A stretch of 23,931 nt of DNA from an uncultured Bacteroidales bacterium (GTDB taxonomy: Bacteria > Bacteroidota > Bacteroidia > Bacteroidales > UBA3663): NCBI GenBank assembly GCA_905236195.1, contig CAJOOX010000054.1, forward strand, positions 1 through 23,931, written 5' to 3'. Position numbers and translations under genes: made by a program. The notes under the pieces are model-generated. The model saw only the letters and a list, made by a program, of their open reading frames with translations. It made no database searches and was not told the DNA's origin. Shown here in pieces: positions 23,665-23,931 of this stretch (position 1 is the first letter of the stretch; each line of letters begins with the position of its first letter).

Positions 23665-23931
23665 TTATGAGGCTACTTTATCGTTGGAGTGATCCACACC
23701 GCCCGAGACGGGTTCAAAACGTCGTTCGCGTACGACAAGGAACACCTCGTCCTTGATCTGGTCGGGCAGTTCAATGCCGCGCAGTTGGAGGCTCCGGACC
23801 CAGCCGGCCACCTCGATTTCGCGGAGTTCGTAGAAGACGTTTGCAAATTCTTCGGCCTGTTCGTCGGTGTATTGGTCGGAGGCAATACCGCGATAAGTGT
23901 CCAGTTCCTCATCGCTATAATAGATAATTTC
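23665..23931 (-). CDS. Unidentified protein, C-terminal 88 residues (partial at window end)
   Basis: On the minus strand a frame is open from base 23931 to a TAA at 23665-23667 and gives 88 residues with normal composition. It begins EIIYYSDEELDTYRGIASDQ, continues DEQAEEFANVFYELREIEVAGW, and carries VRSLQLRGIELPDQIKDE and FLVVRERRFEPVSGG before the end. It looks soluble, helical and acidic, with no membrane segment. I do not recognise the family. The stop is 3 nt before the permease start, so the two are translationally close and on one transcript. The visible part holds no Walker motif, so it is not evidently the permease's ATPase partner. The ATG-initiated frame at 23673-23912 on the same strand is a shadow in another frame. 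Confidence 0.7.
   Translation of the reverse strand, partial: EIIYYSDEELDTYRGIASDQYTDEQAEEFANVFYELREIEVAGWVRSLQLRGIELPDQIKDEVFLVVRERRFEPVSGGVDHSNDKVAS

Noticed and set aside
23673..23912. 79-codon minus-strand frame starting with ATG
   Set aside because: Its residues are rich in Pro, Thr, Arg and Ser with no pattern. The frame open to the window edge (23665-23931) has normal protein composition and abuts the permease start.

Overview
The window reads as chromosomal DNA of a Bacteroidales bacterium, most likely Prevotellaceae. The evidence is a type III glutamine synthetase, a SusC/SusD (RagA/RagB) pair, a C10 (streptopain/interpain-like) protease, the type IX secretion (T9SS) proteins PorX and PorW/SprE, and Bacteroidetes-type promoters (TTTG, about 20 nt, TAnnTTTG). 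The species assignment is an inference from gene content. No search was run.

Left part (1-14640). The 3' end of glnN (+) converges on a minus-strand block. Read in the direction of transcription, the block holds a SusC-like TonB-dependent transporter, a SusD-like lipoprotein and an unrecognised surface lipoprotein. One promoter and one strong terminator bracket these three. Then come a secreted M6 metalloprotease, a secreted C10 cysteine protease with its own promoter, and an Lrp/AsnC regulator 7 nt behind the C10 gene. Both proteases end in the short tail typical of T9SS cargo. Together this looks like a protein-degradation and peptide-uptake locus, with an amino-acid-responsive regulator and ammonium assimilation next door.

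Middle (about 13583-15029). About 1 kb separates the SusC start from the next coding sequence. It carries an inverted pair of 9-bp repeat arrays, a 39-bp tandem duplication, long imperfect hairpins, and an operator-like 24-bp tandem repeat ahead of a promoter. That promoter drives a truncated AAA+ ATPase (DUF4143-type) of only 90 residues. A bidirectional terminator follows.

Right part (15030-23931). A minus-strand cluster, in transcription order: an unidentified small protein (partial, running in from the window edge), an ABC-3 type metal permease fused in frame to PorW/SprE, PorX, an inositol-monophosphatase family enzyme, tryptophanyl-tRNA synthetase (trpS) and a PLP-dependent aminotransferase. 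Most junctions are 3-5 nt. The two longer gaps are filled with short tandem repeats.

The points most worth a second look are the permease-PorW fusion with an internal lipoprotein signal, two families of 9-10 bp tandem repeats placed at gene 3' ends (one unit running in frame through the porW stop codon), the PorW-PorX adjacency in a genome with T9SS-type proteases, and the truncated ATPase that keeps its promoter.
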